This document shows, piece by piece, positions 1 through 7,630 of a stretch of 38,242 nt of DNA. Below the pieces are notes generated by a model. The model was not told the origin of the DNA. It saw nothing but the letters and a program-made list of their open reading frames with translations, and did not search any database. A program made the translations under genes and the position numbers. The stretch's first letter is position 1, and every line of letters begins with the position of its first letter. This DNA is from Kocuria sp. (GTDB taxonomy: Bacteria; Actinomycetota; Actinomycetes; Actinomycetales; Micrococcaceae): NCBI RefSeq assembly GCF_030530945.1, contig NZ_JAUMTZ010000017.1:1-38242 (forward strand). Reading direction: 5' to 3'.

Positions 1-150
1 GGGCTGGGTGACGTCGAAGATGTGCAGGTACCACTGGCCCGGGGTGCCGTCGGCCTCGGTGTCCCGGGTCCAGCCGCGGCCACCGAATACCGACGGCCCG
101 GTGTTCGGCGGCTCCTCGCCGGTCGCGCCCCGCCCCGCACGCCACCGGGG
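1..150 (-). CDS. Partial GH13 alpha-glucosidase-like fragment at the window edge
   Basis: Reading leftward off the window edge, one frame gives about 50 residues, including GEEPPN, PSVFGG, W-T, then GQWYLHIFDVTQP. This resembles the segment before the catalytic barrel residues in GH13 oligo-1,6-glucosidase, alpha-glucosidase and trehalose-synthase-type enzymes (family pattern PPNNW-SVFGG-W ... WYLHLF--QPDLNW). No start codon is visible in this frame, and the 60-100 residues normally preceding the motif are absent: the frame runs into a G9 run and then toward the flippase stop codon. The fragment is therefore headless, from a sequencing error, an assembly join or a real truncation. The family assignment rests on one short motif block. 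Confidence 0.5.
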
Positions 151-170
151 GGGGGCCCCGAGACGGGGCC
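147..170. terminator. GC hairpin next to a G9 run, possible polysaccharide-operon terminator
   Basis: GGCCCCG and CGGGGCC form perfect 7-bp arms around the loop AGA, about 50 nt past the flippase stop codon in the leftward direction. There is no T tract. On the far side is an uninterrupted run of nine G. It could end the leftward operon, but the homopolymer makes the local sequence doubtful. Confidence 0.35.
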
Positions 171-221
171 GCCCGCCGTCGTCATGCCGGGACCACGGGC
201 CGCGAACCAGCTGGGGATCCG

Positions 222-1481
222 TCAGAGAACGGCGAACCAGCAGGCCCCGAGGCCCACCGCAGAGAGCCCGGCCGCGAACCAGAACGAGCGCCAGGGTGCT
301 GACCGGCCGATGAACAGGTAGGCCACCAGGACCACGGCGAACTCGCGCAGCACCAGGATGGTGGCCGCCAGGTGCAGGTCGAAGGACGCCACCCACGCGA
401 TCAGTGCCCCGAACACGATGCCGATCACCGGGCCCACGAACGTCTTCCAGGCGGCCCCGGTGCGCACGAGCAGCACCGAAGCGGCCCAGGAGAGCACCCC
501 GGGGAAGGAGACCATGGCAATGAACGGGACCATGGACATGGCGGGTATCCACTTCTCCCCCAGCAGCGGGGTCAGGACGATCGAGGCCACCTGCGCGACA
601 ACCACGCCCACCGCCGCGAGCAGCAGGGCTCCGAAGAGGTAGCGCTCGCTGGTCTCGCGGATCTCCTGCGGCGACTCCTTGTCCGCGATGCCCACGCGCA
701 CCATGTTGGCGGTCGACGCCGCCAGGGCGTCACCCGGGGCGCGGCCCACCGCGCTGCCCGCCGTGTACGTGCCCAGCACGGCTGTGCCCGCGAAGAACGT
801 CATGAACAGCCGCTCCGCCTGCCCCTGGAACCAGGCCATGAGCGCGTACCCGGACATGGCGCCCATGTCCGAGAGGATGGACTGCTCACCCGGCTCCGCG
901 TGGGGAATGGGAAGCGTGTTGCGCCGGGCCCGCCACCAGCACAGCAGGGCGAAGACGCCCTCCGTGACGGCCAGCTGCAGGGACGGACCGAGCAGGGAAC
1001 GGGTGAGCACCAGGACGCCGCCGCCCACCAGCAGACCCGCCAGGGCGGCCCGCAGCTGCAGGCGCGCGAGCAGGCCCCACTGGCTCGTGGCCTGCAGGGT
1101 TCCCACGTAGAGCAGCCCCAGTGCTCCGAAGCCGGGGGCGAAGGCAACGGGCAGCACCTGGAAGAACTCGTACCAGTTCTCCAGGGTGCCGTTCCAGCGC
1201 AGGACGAGCATGAGCCCCACGAGCAGCACGAACGCCACCACCGGCATGAAAGTGCGGTAGCGGTTCATGATCCGCATGCCCCCGGGCTCCGTGAGCACGC
1301 GCATCACGGCGAACCGGGCGCCGGAGTCGATCGTGACCTGGATGGCCGTGTAGAGCAGCGTCACCACGTTGTAGATGCCCACGTAGTGCGGGTTGGTGAA
1401 CGCGGCGAGCGTCAGGATGACCAGCGCGGAGGAGACCCGCGGGATGATCCGCTCGATCAGGGACTTGATCTGGTTCAGCAT
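222..1481 (-). CDS. Polysaccharide flippase (Wzx/MATE-like membrane protein)
   Basis: A 419-residue, very hydrophobic protein with about 12 predicted membrane segments and only short polar loops, fitting a Wzx-type lipid-linked oligosaccharide flippase that moves undecaprenyl-linked repeat units across the cytoplasmic membrane. The N-terminus (MLNQIKSLIERIIPRVSSAL) and the early pattern of two helices separated by T-N-P-H-Y-V-G-I-Y resemble polysaccharide-export flippases. The ATG start overlaps the stop of the upstream glycosyltransferase gene in ATGCTGA, implying translational coupling. It is the last gene of a leftward operon: Wzz-like, polymerase, glycosyltransferase, flippase. The Wzx assignment rests on topology and context, since the family is poorly conserved. 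A general MATE transporter is less likely here. Confidence 0.75.
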   Translation of the reverse strand: MLNQIKSLIERIIPRVSSALVILTLAAFTNPHYVGIYNVVTLLYTAIQVTIDSGARFAVMRVLTEPGGMRIMNRYRTFMPVVAFVLLVGLMLVLRWNGTLENWYEFFQVLPVAFAPGFGALGLLYVGTLQATSQWGLLARLQLRAALAGLLVGGGVLVLTRSLLGPSLQLAVTEGVFALLCWWRARRNTLPIPHAEPGEQSILSDMGAMSGYALMAWFQGQAERLFMTFFAGTAVLGTYTAGSAVGRAPGDALAASTANMVRVGIADKESPQEIRETSERYLFGALLLAAVGVVVAQVASIVLTPLLGEKWIPAMSMVPFIAMVSFPGVLSWAASVLLVRTGAAWKTFVGPVIGIVFGALIAWVASFDLHLAATILVLREFAVVLVAYLFIGRSAPWRSFWFAAGLSAVGLGACWFAVL

Positions 1482-2326
1482 GCCGCGTCCAGGACGGCGG
1501 CATGCAGCTGGAGCTGACGGCGCGCGTAGGCGCGGGTGCGGGGTCGCACCGCGGCGACGATCTCCTCGAGCTGCTGCCGGGTCAGCGAAGGGCGCGACGC
1601 CGTCCCGCCGTTCTCCAGCAGCCACGGCCGGCCGGTGGCCTCGGCCCACGCCCGGTAGGCGCGGTTCACCTCGGGGTCCTCCGCCACCCGACGGTGGTAG
1701 TCGGGGGCACCTGAGATCTGGCTCGCGCTGAGCCGGTAGGCGATCACGGGCACCGCCGTCTTCACAATGCGTGCACCGTTCAGCAGTGCGTCGAGCCACA
1801 GCACGTAGTCCTCGGCGGGTGAGTTGATGGCGTAGGCACCGGCGTCCAGGAGCGTCTGCCGCCGTGCGAGGAGGCTGGGGTGGAACAGGGGGTTGGTGAA
1901 CGGCAACAGGAGTCCGATCTCGGTGCTCGTGAGTGAACCGAAGTACGACGGCCGGGGCAGCGCTCTCCCCCCGAACCGGATGGCGCTGCCGCACACGATG
2001 TCCGCGTGGCGCATGGCTGCCAGCTCCACCTGGAACCGCCACGGCGCGCATAGGTCGTCGGCATCCATCTTGGCCACGAATTCGCCGTCTGTCTCGAGCA
2101 GCAGCTGCCGGGAGCAGGCCACGGCCCCCTGGTTGCGTTCGAACACGCGGACGTCCACCCGGGGGTCCGCCACCGCGCGCGCAGCGGCCTCCGTGTCGGC
2201 GTCGGGCCCGTCGACCCCCACGACGAGCTTTGCGTCGCGAGGCATGGCTCGAAGGGTGGAGGTCATGGCATGGCCCACGGTCGAGCTCGCCCGGTAGGCG
2301 GGCATGATGACAGTCAGTAGTGGCAT
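1475..2326 (-). CDS. Family 2 glycosyltransferase
   Basis: A 283-residue cytoplasmic GT-A enzyme expected to transfer a sugar from a nucleotide donor onto a lipid-linked acceptor during polysaccharide repeat-unit assembly. It opens with the GT2 signature TVIMPAYRASSTV. The metal-binding DAD motif is at residues 88-90 (KMDADDL), after the typical CSRQLLLETDGEFVAKMDAD run. The start at 2326 follows a GGAAAG ribosome binding site; the open frame extends further upstream, but as basic low-complexity sequence with no family match. Its 3' end overlaps the flippase start by 7 nt. Donor and acceptor cannot be deduced. Base composition looks somewhat lower in GC than the housekeeping genes to the right. 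Confidence 0.85.
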   Translation of the reverse strand: MPLLTVIMPAYRASSTVGHAMTSTLRAMPRDAKLVVGVDGPDADTEAAARAVADPRVDVRVFERNQGAVACSRQLLLETDGEFVAKMDADDLCAPWRFQVELAAMRHADIVCGSAIRFGGRALPRPSYFGSLTSTEIGLLLPFTNPLFHPSLLARRQTLLDAGAYAINSPAEDYVLWLDALLNGARIVKTAVPVIAYRLSASQISGAPDYHRRVAEDPEVNRAYRAWAEATGRPWLLENGGTASRPSLTRQQLEEIVAAVRPRTRAYARRQLQLHAAVLDAAC

Positions 2327-2390
2327 GGTTTTCTTTCCGATCGTGGAGGGTCGGCTGGGGTGCCCAACCCGGCAGCCGGGGCACAGGGGT

Positions 2391-3803
2391 TCAGAGTCTG
2401 GAGGGGCTCGCCTGCCATGGTGGGGCGGCGCCCGCACAGGCCGGGGCCGGTGCAATCGGCTGGCCCGCATCACGGGGGCGGGCGAAGAGACGCTCAGCGA
2501 TCCACAGCCCCCACAGCGGCAGGATCGACAGTGTCAAGAAGACCTCGAACGATTCCAGCTGCCCCACGATGCCCTGAAACACCAGGGTGGATCCCACTGC
2601 GGCGAGAAGTACGCGGTTCGTCTCGCTCCGGCTGCGGCTGTAGGCGTCCGAGACCACGGCGGAGAGCAGCCCCAGCAGGAAGTAGCCCACCACCACGCCC
2701 AGCATCCCGAAGTTGAGCAGCATCTCCGCACTGAATCCAGGAACCACGTAGATCTGGTCCTCCCCGCCCAGCAGGTCGAAACCGGAGACCTGCACCATGG
2801 AGCGGAACGGGTTCTCGGCTGGCACGCCGGCGAAGTGCAGCAGTGAGAGCGGAACATTGAGCAGGGCGCTCCACACCGTCTCACCGTGCAGGGAGCCGTG
2901 AATGGCCGTGTGGTTGGAAGCCCATGCCGCCATGGAGAAGCGGCCCCACTGCCAGTCGATGAAGGACCAGGGATCGGTGGTGGCACCCACTCGGTTCGAA
3001 GTGGTGAACACGATGTACCCTGCGAAGGCCACAGCCCCCACGGCGACGAAAGGCCAGCGGAGAACGTTGATCCTCGGCAGCATCAGGGCGAGCAGCGGGA
3101 AAGCCACGTAGGCGATCTCGGCGCGACCGCCGTTCCAGGTGGCACTGACAGCCAGGGCGCCGAGTCCCGACACGAGCAGGACAGTGTTCCACACCGAGGG
3201 CCCGGGCGCCCTGCGCCGTGATGCGAGAGCAAGGACCAGCAGGGTGACCGCCCAGGGCAGCCAGCCGGCGAGGAATGCGTACCGTGCATTGCCCCCGTCC
3301 ACCGCGATGATGCGCCCGCCGGTCTGATCGGTTGTCGCTCCCATGACGCGCACCAGCCCCACGGCCCCCGCGGCCGCCAGGATGAGAGCAATTCCTCCCA
3401 CACCGATGCGGTGCGCCGCGGCGAACGAGTACAGGTTCTCCGGGATCAGGGAGCGGCGGGGAATGCTCCCGGCGCTGCGGGATGCGGCGAACAGCCGGGG
3501 GCGGGGCACGACCAGTCCAGCCCAGAGCGCGCAGCTCCCCAGAAAGGTCGCCCAGGCTGCAGTGCTCAGACCCGAGGTGCTCCCCACGGGGTCGCCGGTG
3601 AGGACTTCGTAGAAACCCCGGTCCTTGGACCATCCCAGGACGTGCGCGAACCCGGAAACCACGTTGGCCAGAAGGAAGTTCAGCAGCATCCACATGCGCA
3701 AGTTCATGCCGTCCACCTGACGGGTGCGCACGTGGATCAGCGCCAGAACCCCCACGATCGCGGAGGCCGTCAGGAGCAGGAGTGCGCCGGCGACGGGATT
3801 CAT
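2391..3803 (-). CDS. Oligosaccharide repeat-unit polymerase (Wzy-like), polytopic membrane protein
   Basis: A 470-residue polytopic protein with about ten hydrophobic segments and a larger hydrophilic loop around residues 270-340, the arrangement of Wzy/O-antigen-ligase-like polymerases that join repeat units on the outer face of the membrane. Context supports this: it lies between a Wzz/Wzc-like chain-length protein and a glycosyltransferase-flippase pair. The start is uncertain. ATG at 3803 is used, but GTG at 3812, 5 nt past the upstream stop, is equally possible; neither has a clear ribosome binding site, suggesting coupling to the upstream gene. The hydrophilic C-terminal tail after the last helix is proline/alanine-rich. 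Wzy families are recognised mostly by topology, so the specific role is inferred. Confidence 0.7.
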   Translation of the reverse strand: MNPVAGALLLLTASAIVGVLALIHVRTRQVDGMNLRMWMLLNFLLANVVSGFAHVLGWSKDRGFYEVLTGDPVGSTSGLSTAAWATFLGSCALWAGLVVPRPRLFAASRSAGSIPRRSLIPENLYSFAAAHRIGVGGIALILAAAGAVGLVRVMGATTDQTGGRIIAVDGGNARYAFLAGWLPWAVTLLVLALASRRRAPGPSVWNTVLLVSGLGALAVSATWNGGRAEIAYVAFPLLALMLPRINVLRWPFVAVGAVAFAGYIVFTTSNRVGATTDPWSFIDWQWGRFSMAAWASNHTAIHGSLHGETVWSALLNVPLSLLHFAGVPAENPFRSMVQVSGFDLLGGEDQIYVVPGFSAEMLLNFGMLGVVVGYFLLGLLSAVVSDAYSRSRSETNRVLLAAVGSTLVFQGIVGQLESFEVFLTLSILPLWGLWIAERLFARPRDAGQPIAPAPACAGAAPPWQASPSRL

Positions 3804-3817
3804 CGCGTCCACGGCGC

Positions 3818-5164
3818 TCAGAGCAGACCGGAACGACCGCGTGAAGACCGCACCTTGTTGGCGACCACCGACACGCGGGAGCCGCGGAAGGACTCCACCG
3901 AGTTCTGCAGCTGCTCCGTGGCCACGTGGCCGGGCACGGTGACGAGGAGGACCTCGTCGGACAGCTCGCCCAGCACCGCCGCGTCGGCGGACTCGCTCAG
4001 CGGGGAGCAGTCCAGGATGACGACGTCGAACTCCCTCTCCAGGTCCCGAAGCAGGGTCACCATGGACTCCGAGCACACCAGGTCACTGGGACGCGTGGTG
4101 GCTGAGCCCGCGGGCAGGAACGTGAGCCCCTGCTGGAGCTGCACGGCACTCTGCTCCGCCAGGCCCCACTGCTGCACGATGTCCGAGATGCCGAGGTGCG
4201 ATCCCTGCGCCAGGAGCGTCGTGAGACCCCGGTCGGAGAGGTGGGCGTCCACGAGGACCACCCGGCTGCCGAGCCCGGCGAAGCTGCGGGCCAGTTCCAG
4301 TGCCACGGTGGAGGCGCCGTCCCCGGTCCGGCTGCCAGTGACGGCGACGACGGCGGAGCCCTCCACGTGGGGCAGGACCTCGGCGTGACGCTGCTGGAGC
4401 CGGGAGCGCAGGGCGGTGATCTGCGGCGTCGACTCCTCGGACCCGGTGGAACCGGCGGCCGCGGGATCGAACGTGCGGGCGTCGCTGCGGTGCTTCAGCC
4501 GTGGCACGGACGCGGCCAGGGTGACCCCCGGGACGTCGCGGAGGTCACGGACGGTGCGCGGCCGGCGGACGAGACTCTCCAGGATGAATGCCAGCACCGT
4601 TCCCACCAGGGCACCGAGCACGATGCCGCCCACGGGGTAGACCCACGAGGGGAGACCTGTCGAGGCCTCGGGGCGCTCCGCCTTGCTCAGCACCTCGGCC
4701 TTCACGGCGCCGGACCTGTTGGCGACCTCCGGCGACAGGGACCCCACGCCCTTGGTCAGCTGCTCAGCCACACCGTTCGCGAGGGTCTGAGCCTTCTCGG
4801 GGGTGTCGGCGGTGGCGCTGACCTGGATCACGGACGTGGCCGTGGGGTTGGTGACGTCCAGCATGGCCTGGAGCTGCTCCACGCTGTCGTCCAGTCCCGT
4901 GTCACGGCGCACCGGATCCAGGACGTAGGGGGAGGTGGCCACGGTGGTGTAGGACTTCAGCTCCCGGGACAGGTACGTTGCCGCCTGGTTCAGCTCCGTG
5001 GCGGAGTCGTTGGTGGGGATGGACACGTACAGCTGCGACGACGACTGGTACTTGGTCGGCACCATCAGCGCCGCTGCTCCCCCCACGACCGCGCCCACCA
5101 GTGCGAGCGCGGCAATCACCGTCCACCACTTCTTCAAGATGTCCACGTAGTCACGCAGCGTCAT
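3818..5164 (-). CDS. Wzz/Wzc-like chain-length protein with degenerate BY-kinase domain
   Basis: A 448-residue membrane protein expected to control polysaccharide chain length and export. Residues 1-200 form a Wzz domain: MTLRDYVDILKKWW, membrane helix at 14-34, an extracytoplasmic segment, then a second helix at about 177-196. Residues 270-440 form a BY-kinase/ParA-like ATPase fold: P-loop at 276-286 (TGSRTGDGAST), Walker A' at about 302-310 (VVLVDAHLS) and Walker B at about 381-388 (VVILDCSP). The P-loop lysine normally following G-x-G is Ala284 (codon GCC), and the tail has no tyrosine cluster (it ends VRSSRGRSGLL), so autokinase activity is doubtful. It is the first gene of the leftward operon; the start is chosen by the Wzz N-terminus. 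CTGGAGGACGC precedes the ATG and supplies the ribosome binding site. Confidence 0.85.
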   Translation of the reverse strand: MTLRDYVDILKKWWTVIAALALVGAVVGGAAALMVPTKYQSSSQLYVSIPTNDSATELNQAATYLSRELKSYTTVATSPYVLDPVRRDTGLDDSVEQLQAMLDVTNPTATSVIQVSATADTPEKAQTLANGVAEQLTKGVGSLSPEVANRSGAVKAEVLSKAERPEASTGLPSWVYPVGGIVLGALVGTVLAFILESLVRRPRTVRDLRDVPGVTLAASVPRLKHRSDARTFDPAAAGSTGSEESTPQITALRSRLQQRHAEVLPHVEGSAVVAVTGSRTGDGASTVALELARSFAGLGSRVVLVDAHLSDRGLTTLLAQGSHLGISDIVQQWGLAEQSAVQLQQGLTFLPAGSATTRPSDLVCSESMVTLLRDLEREFDVVILDCSPLSESADAAVLGELSDEVLLVTVPGHVATEQLQNSVESFRGSRVSVVANKVRSSRGRSGLL

Positions 5165-5186
5165 GCGTCCTCCAGCCCCTTGTGTC

Positions 5187-5258
5187 GACGGCCGAGTGCG
5201 ATCCGTTCCCCCCGGCGCTGCCCAGCGCCCGGCACGGATGATCCCGATTTCGGCCGTC
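5187..5258 (-). promoter_or_regulatory. Nested inverted repeats in the leader of the polysaccharide operon
   Basis: Three concentric pairs of arms lie between the likely promoter and the first gene: GACGGCCG/CGGCCGTC (5187-5194 and 5251-5258), ATCCGT/ACGGAT (5201-5206 and 5234-5239) and GGCGCT/AGCGCC (5214-5219 and 5224-5229). In RNA they would stack as one long interrupted hairpin ending about 23 nt before the ATG. The pairing is seen in the sequence; a regulatory role (attenuation, protein binding, mRNA stability) is inference. Confidence 0.5.
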
Positions 5259-5259
5259 T

Positions 5260-5520
5260 CTCCCCTTTTGTGCAATTGGCGCAAGTCTAACGCCCGATTC
5301 ATCGGCACCGAGCGCGGAGATATTTCCCGGTGGATGACCTTGTACCCATATCGGGGGATAAAACAGCAATTCGACAGGGGGAAATCAGCCATTCCGGCCC
5401 GCCAAATCCGGTTTTCTGCGAACCGTCCACGGAAATCCCATGCATTCAACAAGCACCGCGGGGTCCGGTCACCACCCCTGCGACCTGCACCAACACCATG
5501 ATTCCACATCAACTTTTACG
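5260..5520. other. AT-rich divergent spacer of the polysaccharide locus
   Basis: This part of the 557-nt spacer between the two divergent polysaccharide gene sets contains runs such as GGATAAAACAGCAATTCG and CCGGTTTTCTGCG and is clearly poorer in GC than anything else in the window. No plausible gene was found in it on either strand. Promoters for both directions probably lie here. At 5622-5631, nearer the acetyltransferase gene, is the perfect palindrome CCAAGCTTGG, of unknown meaning. Confidence 0.5.
5284..5289 (-). promoter_or_regulatory. Putative -10 (TAGACT) for the polysaccharide operon
   Basis: On the minus strand TAGACT lies 120 nt before the Wzz-like gene, at the edge of an AT-rich stretch. 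The surrounding block GCGCAAGTCTA-(A)-CGCCCG (5279-5296, plus strand) recurs almost unchanged upstream of the glutamine amidotransferase gene at 23030-23046, also oriented leftward, which supports its being a promoter element. No convincing -35 is visible. Confidence 0.4.
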
Positions 5521-5721
5521 GCCATCGCGGTCGGACCGCGCTCTCTCTCCGCGCGGAGACGCCCGCCCGCAGTGTTCCCTCTTGTGGGGTCAAGTCCGCC
5601 CCGCCCCTCTGGGTGGGTGTGCCAAGCTTGGACGTCGACGACTGCGGCGACATCGGGGGAGCACGGGGCCGGCTGCCGCGGTTGCACGCGCCCGTGCGGT
5701 TCGAGTTCAAGGGGAGAACAC

Positions 5722-6255
5722 ATGACACAACGACGCCGCCTCGCCACCTTCACGGGGCGCGGCTACGACAAGGGCCGCAGCACCCTGCAGTGCGCGGCGT
5801 GGGCACTCGTGGCGGAGCCGCTGCAGCGCTCCGTGCTGTGCCCGCCCGCGGTGCGCACCAGGATCCTGCGCGCGTTCGGAGCGGAGATCGGGGAGGGCAC
5901 CCTGATCCGCCACGACGTCCGGATCCACTGGCCCTGGAAGCTGAGCGTGGGCGAGAACTCGTGGATCGGCGTCGGCGCGTGGCTGCTGAACCTGGAGCCC
6001 ATCACGATCGGCTCGGACGTGTGCATCTCCCAGGGGGCCATGCTCTGCACGGGCAGCCACCGCGCGGACGATCCCTCGTTCGAGTTCGACAACGCGCCCG
6101 TCACGGTCGAGGACGGCGCCTGGATCGCGCTGCGCGCCACCGTCCTGCGGGGCGTCACCGTGGGCGAGGGCGCGGTGGTGGGCGCCACCGCGCTCGTCAC
6201 CCGGGACGTGCCGGCCGGCGAGCGCGTGCTCGCCCCCGCGGCAGCGAGGGTGTGA
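5722..6255 (+). CDS. WcaF-like hexapeptide-repeat acetyltransferase
   Basis: A 177-residue left-handed beta-helix enzyme predicted to O-acetylate a sugar of the surface polysaccharide from acetyl-CoA in the cytoplasm. It begins with the short family prefix (YDKGRSTLQCAAWALV), then hexapeptide repeats (IGEGTLI, VGENSWIGVGAW, ITIGSDVCISQGAML) and TGSHRADDPSFEF with the probable catalytic His113, as in colanic-acid acetyltransferase WcaF and related NodL/LacA enzymes. The ATG at 5722 follows AAGGGGAG at ideal spacing; the frame stays open upstream without family similarity. The stop overlaps the next gene's GTG (GTGA), so the two are co-translated. The acetylated sugar is unknown. Confidence 0.87.
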   Translation: MTQRRRLATFTGRGYDKGRSTLQCAAWALVAEPLQRSVLCPPAVRTRILRAFGAEIGEGTLIRHDVRIHWPWKLSVGENSWIGVGAWLLNLEPITIGSDVCISQGAMLCTGSHRADDPSFEFDNAPVTVEDGAWIALRATVLRGVTVGEGAVVGATALVTRDVPAGERVLAPAAARV

Positions 6256-7376
6256 GCGGCGTGCGGATCCTGCAGGTCGTCGCCCTCGTCTCGGGCACCA
6301 ACGCGTACGGCGGCCCCACCACGGTCGCCCTCAACCAGTGCCGGGCGCTGGCCGACGCCGGTCACGACGTCGTCCTCGCCGCCACCGGCTCCGAGCTGGG
6401 CACCCCGCTGCCCACGGAGCGCGACGGCGTGCGCACGGCCCTGTTCCCGCCGCACTACGTCCTGCCGGGGGCGGGCTTCGCGGGGCTCACCTCCCCCGCC
6501 ATGCTCTCGTGGGTGCGCCGGGTGGCGCCGAGCGCGGACGTGGTGCACGTGCACATGGCCCGCGACCTCCTGACCCTGCCGTCGGCGTGGCTCGCGCAGC
6601 GCGCGGGCACCCGGGTGGTGCTGCAGACCCACGGGATGATCGATCCGTCGGACAACCCGCTCGCCGGCCCGCTGGACGCCGCCCTGACCCGCCGGGTGCT
6701 GCGCAGTGCCCACAGGGTCCTGCACCTCACCCCGCGCGAGGAGGGCGAGGTGGCGCAGGTGGCGCGCGGCCCGGTGAACCTCATGGAGCTGCACAACGGC
6801 ATGCCCGTGAGTGCGGCGCCCCGCGAGGTCCGCGCCGGGGACGCGTGCCGCGTGCTATTCCTCGCCCGGCTGCAGGAGCGCAAACGCCCGCTCGCGTTCG
6901 TGGCCGCCGCCCGCGCCCTGGCGCAGCGCCACCCGAACGCCACCTTCACCCTGGTGGGCCCGGACGAGGGTCAGGGGGACGCGGTGCGCCGCGCGATCGC
7001 GGAGTCCGGACTCGGGGACCGCCTCACGTGGGCGGGCCCGGTGGACTCGGCGGGCGCGGCCCGCTGGATGGCGGACTCGGACCTGTACGTCCTGCCGTCC
7101 GTGGACGAGCCCTACCCGATGTCCGTGCTGGAGGCCATGTCCAGCGGGCTGCCCGTGGTCGTCACAGACACGTGCGGTTTGGCGGACACCGTGCGCCGCA
7201 CGGGGTCGGGCGCGGTGGTGGACCACTCGCAGCAGGATCTGGAGCGGGCCCTGGACGAGCTGCTCTCGCGCCCCGACCTGCGGGAACGCTCCGGGCGCGC
7301 GGCACGGGAGACGATCGCGCGGGAGTACGGGATGGACGCCGTGGTGCAGCGGCTGCTGAGCGCCTACGGGGACTGA
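6252..7376 (+). CDS. GT4-type glycosyltransferase (GT-B fold)
   Basis: A 374-residue enzyme expected to add a sugar from a nucleotide donor to a lipid-linked acceptor. The N-terminal Rossmann half starts ILQVVALVSGTNAYGGPTTVALN, including the glycine-rich acceptor loop; H-V-H-M and QTHGM follow, and ELHNGMPV marks the linker. The C-terminal half carries the donor-binding E-x7-E motif in EPYPMSVLEAMSSGLPVV, then TDTCGLAD. The start is GTG at 6252, overlapping the upstream stop by 4 nt; GTG at 6261 is possible, with GAGGG 10 nt upstream. It forms a two-gene rightward operon with the acetyltransferase, the second arm of the polysaccharide locus. The sugar specificity cannot be read. Confidence 0.87.
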   Translation: MSGVRILQVVALVSGTNAYGGPTTVALNQCRALADAGHDVVLAATGSELGTPLPTERDGVRTALFPPHYVLPGAGFAGLTSPAMLSWVRRVAPSADVVHVHMARDLLTLPSAWLAQRAGTRVVLQTHGMIDPSDNPLAGPLDAALTRRVLRSAHRVLHLTPREEGEVAQVARGPVNLMELHNGMPVSAAPREVRAGDACRVLFLARLQERKRPLAFVAAARALAQRHPNATFTLVGPDEGQGDAVRRAIAESGLGDRLTWAGPVDSAGAARWMADSDLYVLPSVDEPYPMSVLEAMSSGLPVVVTDTCGLADTVRRTGSGAVVDHSQQDLERALDELLSRPDLRERSGRAARETIAREYGMDAVVQRLLSAYGD

Positions 7377-7452
7377 GCACTGCCGGAGGACACCGGGGCG
7401 GGCGCTCCTGTCTGCACCCGTCCTCCAGCCGGTGGACACGGGGGTGGCCGGA

Positions 7453-7473
7453 CGGCCAGTCCACCACTGGCCG
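7453..7473. promoter_or_regulatory. Perfect 8-bp inverted repeat upstream of the small peptide gene
   Basis: CGGCCAGT and ACTGGCCG are separated by CCACC. The repeat lies 77 nt past the glycosyltransferase stop and about 160 nt before the peptide gene. It could be a transcription-factor site or a weak hairpin ending the upstream operon; no T tract follows. Confidence 0.4.
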
Positions 7474-7541
7474 GAGGGACAGTGAAGGTCTGGCCGTTGG
7501 GCGGTGTCGGCCGGGGGCGGTGTGTCCGTAGCGTTGTCACT

Positions 7542-7593
7542 ACCGGGTCGAAGGGCCGATGCCGCAAGGGGATCGGCCCGGGGGTGACCCGGT
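7542..7593 (+). promoter_or_regulatory. Two-tier hairpin in the leader of the small peptide gene
   Basis: The outer arms ACCGGGTC/GACCCGGT (7542-7549 and 7586-7593) enclose the inner arms GGGCCGAT/ATCGGCCC (7553-7560 and 7572-7579) with an 11-nt loop. A short palindrome, GTGAC-T-GTCAC (7592-7602), overlaps the end. The structure ends about 38 nt before the GTG start of the peptide and leaves its ribosome binding site free. It could be an attenuator, a stabilising 5' stem or a protein-binding leader. Confidence 0.5.
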
Positions 7594-7630
7594 GACTGTC
7601 ACAGACGATCAACAGCAAAGGACACACATC

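Noticed and set aside
5440..5721. Upstream extension of the acetyltransferase
   Set aside because: The added 94 residues show no hexapeptide or family similarity, and a strong AAGGGGAG site precedes the ATG at 5722.
7498..7534. TTGGCG...TAGCGT promoter for the small peptide gene
   Set aside because: The spacing of 25 nt is outside the usual range and no other -35 fits; no promoter is claimed.
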